Positions 6,507-7,577 of a DNA stretch of 7,577 nucleotides are shown here, in pieces; the first letter of the stretch is position 1; each line of letters begins with the position of its first letter. The position numbers were made by a program, and so were the translations under genes. The DNA is taken from contig JAAZDL010000128.1 of assembly GCA_012512795.1 (NCBI GenBank), positions 1 to 7,577 of the forward strand. The letters run 5' to 3'. The notes beneath the pieces were generated by a model. It did no database searches, was not told the origin of the DNA, and saw nothing but the letters and a program-made list of their open reading frames with translations. Source of the stretch: Mycoplasmatota bacterium (GTDB lineage Bacteria > Bacillota_I > Bacilli_A > RF39 > UBA660).

Positions 6507-6515
6507 ATTATAGCA
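6507..6515 (-). promoter_or_regulatory. Extended -10 promoter of pcrA
   Basis: TGCTATAAT on the minus strand (6515-6507) is a perfect extended -10 box. No good -35 box lies at 16-18 bp. The AGAGGT ribosome binding site (6501-6496) follows closely, so the leader would be about 10-15 bases. Confidence 0.5.
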
Positions 6516-6557
6516 TGTGATAAAATTTATTAATAGCAAACAAACACTTCTTATACA

Positions 6558-6585
6558 AAAAAGTATATTTTTCAATATACTTTTT
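6558..6585 (-). terminator. Intrinsic terminator of the BspA-like gene
   Basis: Arms 6558-6569 and 6574-6585 pair perfectly over 12 bp with a 4-base loop, which on the minus strand reads GAAA, a GNRA-type tetraloop. The 3' arm on that strand ends in a run of six T. It lies 5 bases behind the TAA of the BspA-like gene and isolates it from pcrA. Confidence 0.75.
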
Positions 6586-6589
6586 AATT

Positions 6590-7577
6590 TTATACTCCTC
6601 TTAAATATGTTGTGTACTCTGCAAAGTAAGTAGATGAGTTGAATTGTGAAAGATAAGCACTAGGAACATTTATTCTCATATTACTATTTTTAGGGAAAGT
6701 ACCAAAACCAGTTAAGTATGGTGGTGATGATGAGAAAGCAAATGTTGTAACTGCTGTACATCCTTGGAATGCATATGCACCCATTGCTACTATTGAAGAG
6801 CTAAATGTTACACTAGTTAATCTTGTTTGATTCTCAAAAGCTTTATATGCTACTACGTACACTGAAGATGGAACTGTATAACTAGTACCAGTTTTGCCAT
6901 TTGGATATCTTATTAATATTCTACCTGTGATATCAAATAAAATTCCATTTGATGCTGTAAATGTTGTGCTATTTGCATTAGCTACTAGAGCTGATATATT
7001 TGTATTTCCACTTAAGAATCCGTCACCTAAAGTCTTTAAATATCTAGGAAGAGTTAATGTAGTAATTGTTGTGTTACTATCAAAAGCATTTCCTTTAATA
7101 CTTGTAACATTATATTCAACACTATTTACCGGTAGTGTATCAGGTATAATAACATTTGATGCAGAACCAGTATAAGAAGTTATTGTTATTTGATTATTAT
7201 TATCAAGCACATACAAGAAGTTAGAAGAATAGTTACTTGTTGTAAAGTTATGATAACTCCATGGTGTTGCATTTTTAAATGCATTTTGTGCTGCTGATGG
7301 TACTGAAACAGTAAAGTGTGAATTGTACCACAATCCTAAGAAACCTCTTTCATAATCTGGAAGAGCTGAACCAGCAGTTGTTGGCACAGTTGTTGTTAAC
7401 ATATTAAGAGTTGTAGATGGACCACCTTGATAAGGGTTCCATAATGAATAAGCTCCTAAAGATTGAATTCCTGTTCCAAGATCTATATACGATATTATAC
7501 CACAACTATAAAGTGCATAATCATCAACCTGCACTACTCCACTAAATATTGCAGTAGTCAACCGTTCACAATCGGCA
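6590..7577 (-). CDS. BspA-like leucine-rich-repeat protein, C-terminal part (5' end outside window)
   Basis: The frame is open through the right edge (codons before 7561 read A-D-C-E-R-L), so the gene is partial; the TTG at 7561 is not a credible start. The product carries BspA-type (LRR_5) repeats of about 23 residues, known from surface adhesins of gut and oral bacteria and from Trichomonas. Numbered from 7561, repeat block one includes VQVDDYALYSC (10-20) and IQSLGAYSL (32-40) and closes with TVSVPSAAQNAFKNAT (84-99). Block two opens with LYVLDNNNQITITSYTGSA (116-134) and holds VTSIKGNAF (152-160), LKTLGDGFL (175-183), ILIRYPNGKTGTSYTVP (215-231), YVVAYKAFENQ (235-245) and IVAMGAYAFQGC (257-268). 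It ends with the cap RINVPSAYLSQFNSS (296-310). No cell-wall anchor motif or membrane helix follows the cap. GC content is higher than in its neighbours. Export and adhesion are inferred from the family, since the N-terminus is not seen. Confidence 0.9.
   Translation of the reverse strand, partial: ADCERLTTAIFSGVVQVDDYALYSCGIISYIDLGTGIQSLGAYSLWNPYQGGPSTTLNMLTTTVPTTAGSALPDYERGFLGLWYNSHFTVSVPSAAQNAFKNATPWSYHNFTTSNYSSNFLYVLDNNNQITITSYTGSASNVIIPDTLPVNSVEYNVTSIKGNAFDSNTTITTLTLPRYLKTLGDGFLSGNTNISALVANANSTTFTASNGILFDITGRILIRYPNGKTGTSYTVPSSVYVVAYKAFENQTRLTSVTFSSSIVAMGAYAFQGCTAVTTFAFSSSPPYLTGFGTFPKNSNMRINVPSAYLSQFNSSTYFAEYTTYLRGV

Noticed and set aside
6894..7175. Plus-strand open frame of 93 codons
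   Set aside because: It lies antisense within the LRR repeats; the repeat motifs on the minus strand are clear.
7559..7561. TTG as start of the BspA-like gene
   Set aside because: The frame continues open to the window edge with repeat-like residues, no ribosome binding site precedes the TTG, and an exported protein would need a signal peptide that is not there.
1..7577. CRISPR arrays, tRNA or rRNA genes, insertion sequences, attachment sites
   Set aside because: I saw no regularly spaced repeats, cloverleaf-like segments, transposase motifs or terminal inverted repeats with target duplications.

Overview
The window comes from a very AT-rich, low-GC bacterium. Hand counts of three 60-nt lines in each gene give about 23% GC in the 861-codon gene and about 33% in the right-edge surface-protein gene. 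AGGAG/GAGG-type ribosome binding sites, extended -10 promoters, a PcrA helicase of the Firmicutes type and a BspA-like leucine-rich-repeat protein suggest a gut-type member of the Bacilli/Mollicutes-related lineages (RF39- or Erysipelotrichia-like). That placement is an inference. The standard code fits: all ten Trp codons are TGG, and no TGA occurs in frame.

Layout, left to right. (1) Positions 1-373, minus: a partial, unrecognised gene running off the left edge, with a TTG start behind a good ribosome binding site. (2) 431-949, minus: a membrane-anchored thioredoxin-fold-like protein without any cysteine, with a strong promoter and a terminator built around its stop codon. (3) 1058-1576, plus: an HD-domain phosphohydrolase, the only plus-strand gene. 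It appears cut short by a TAA, because the family's conserved C-terminal tail continues in the same frame to 1624. (4) 1624-1788, minus: a 54-codon basic small protein that overlaps the end of the HD frame. (5) 1800-4385, minus: an 861-codon helical protein of unknown function. (6) 4421-6487, minus: PcrA/UvrD-type helicase, complete with all SF1A motifs and the C-terminal domain. (7) 6590 to the right edge, minus: the C-terminal part of a BspA-like repeat protein, followed by a terminator.

The genes at 6487-4421, 4385-1800 and 1788-1624 lie head to tail with gaps of 35 and 11 bases and probably form an operon. A second promoter sits in the 35-base gap. The HD gene and the small gene converge on one 12-bp hairpin. 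Most of the window is ordinary. The parts worth a second look are the stop codon inside the HD gene, the convergent end it shares with the small gene, and the unrecognised 861-residue/54-residue pair that follows pcrA.
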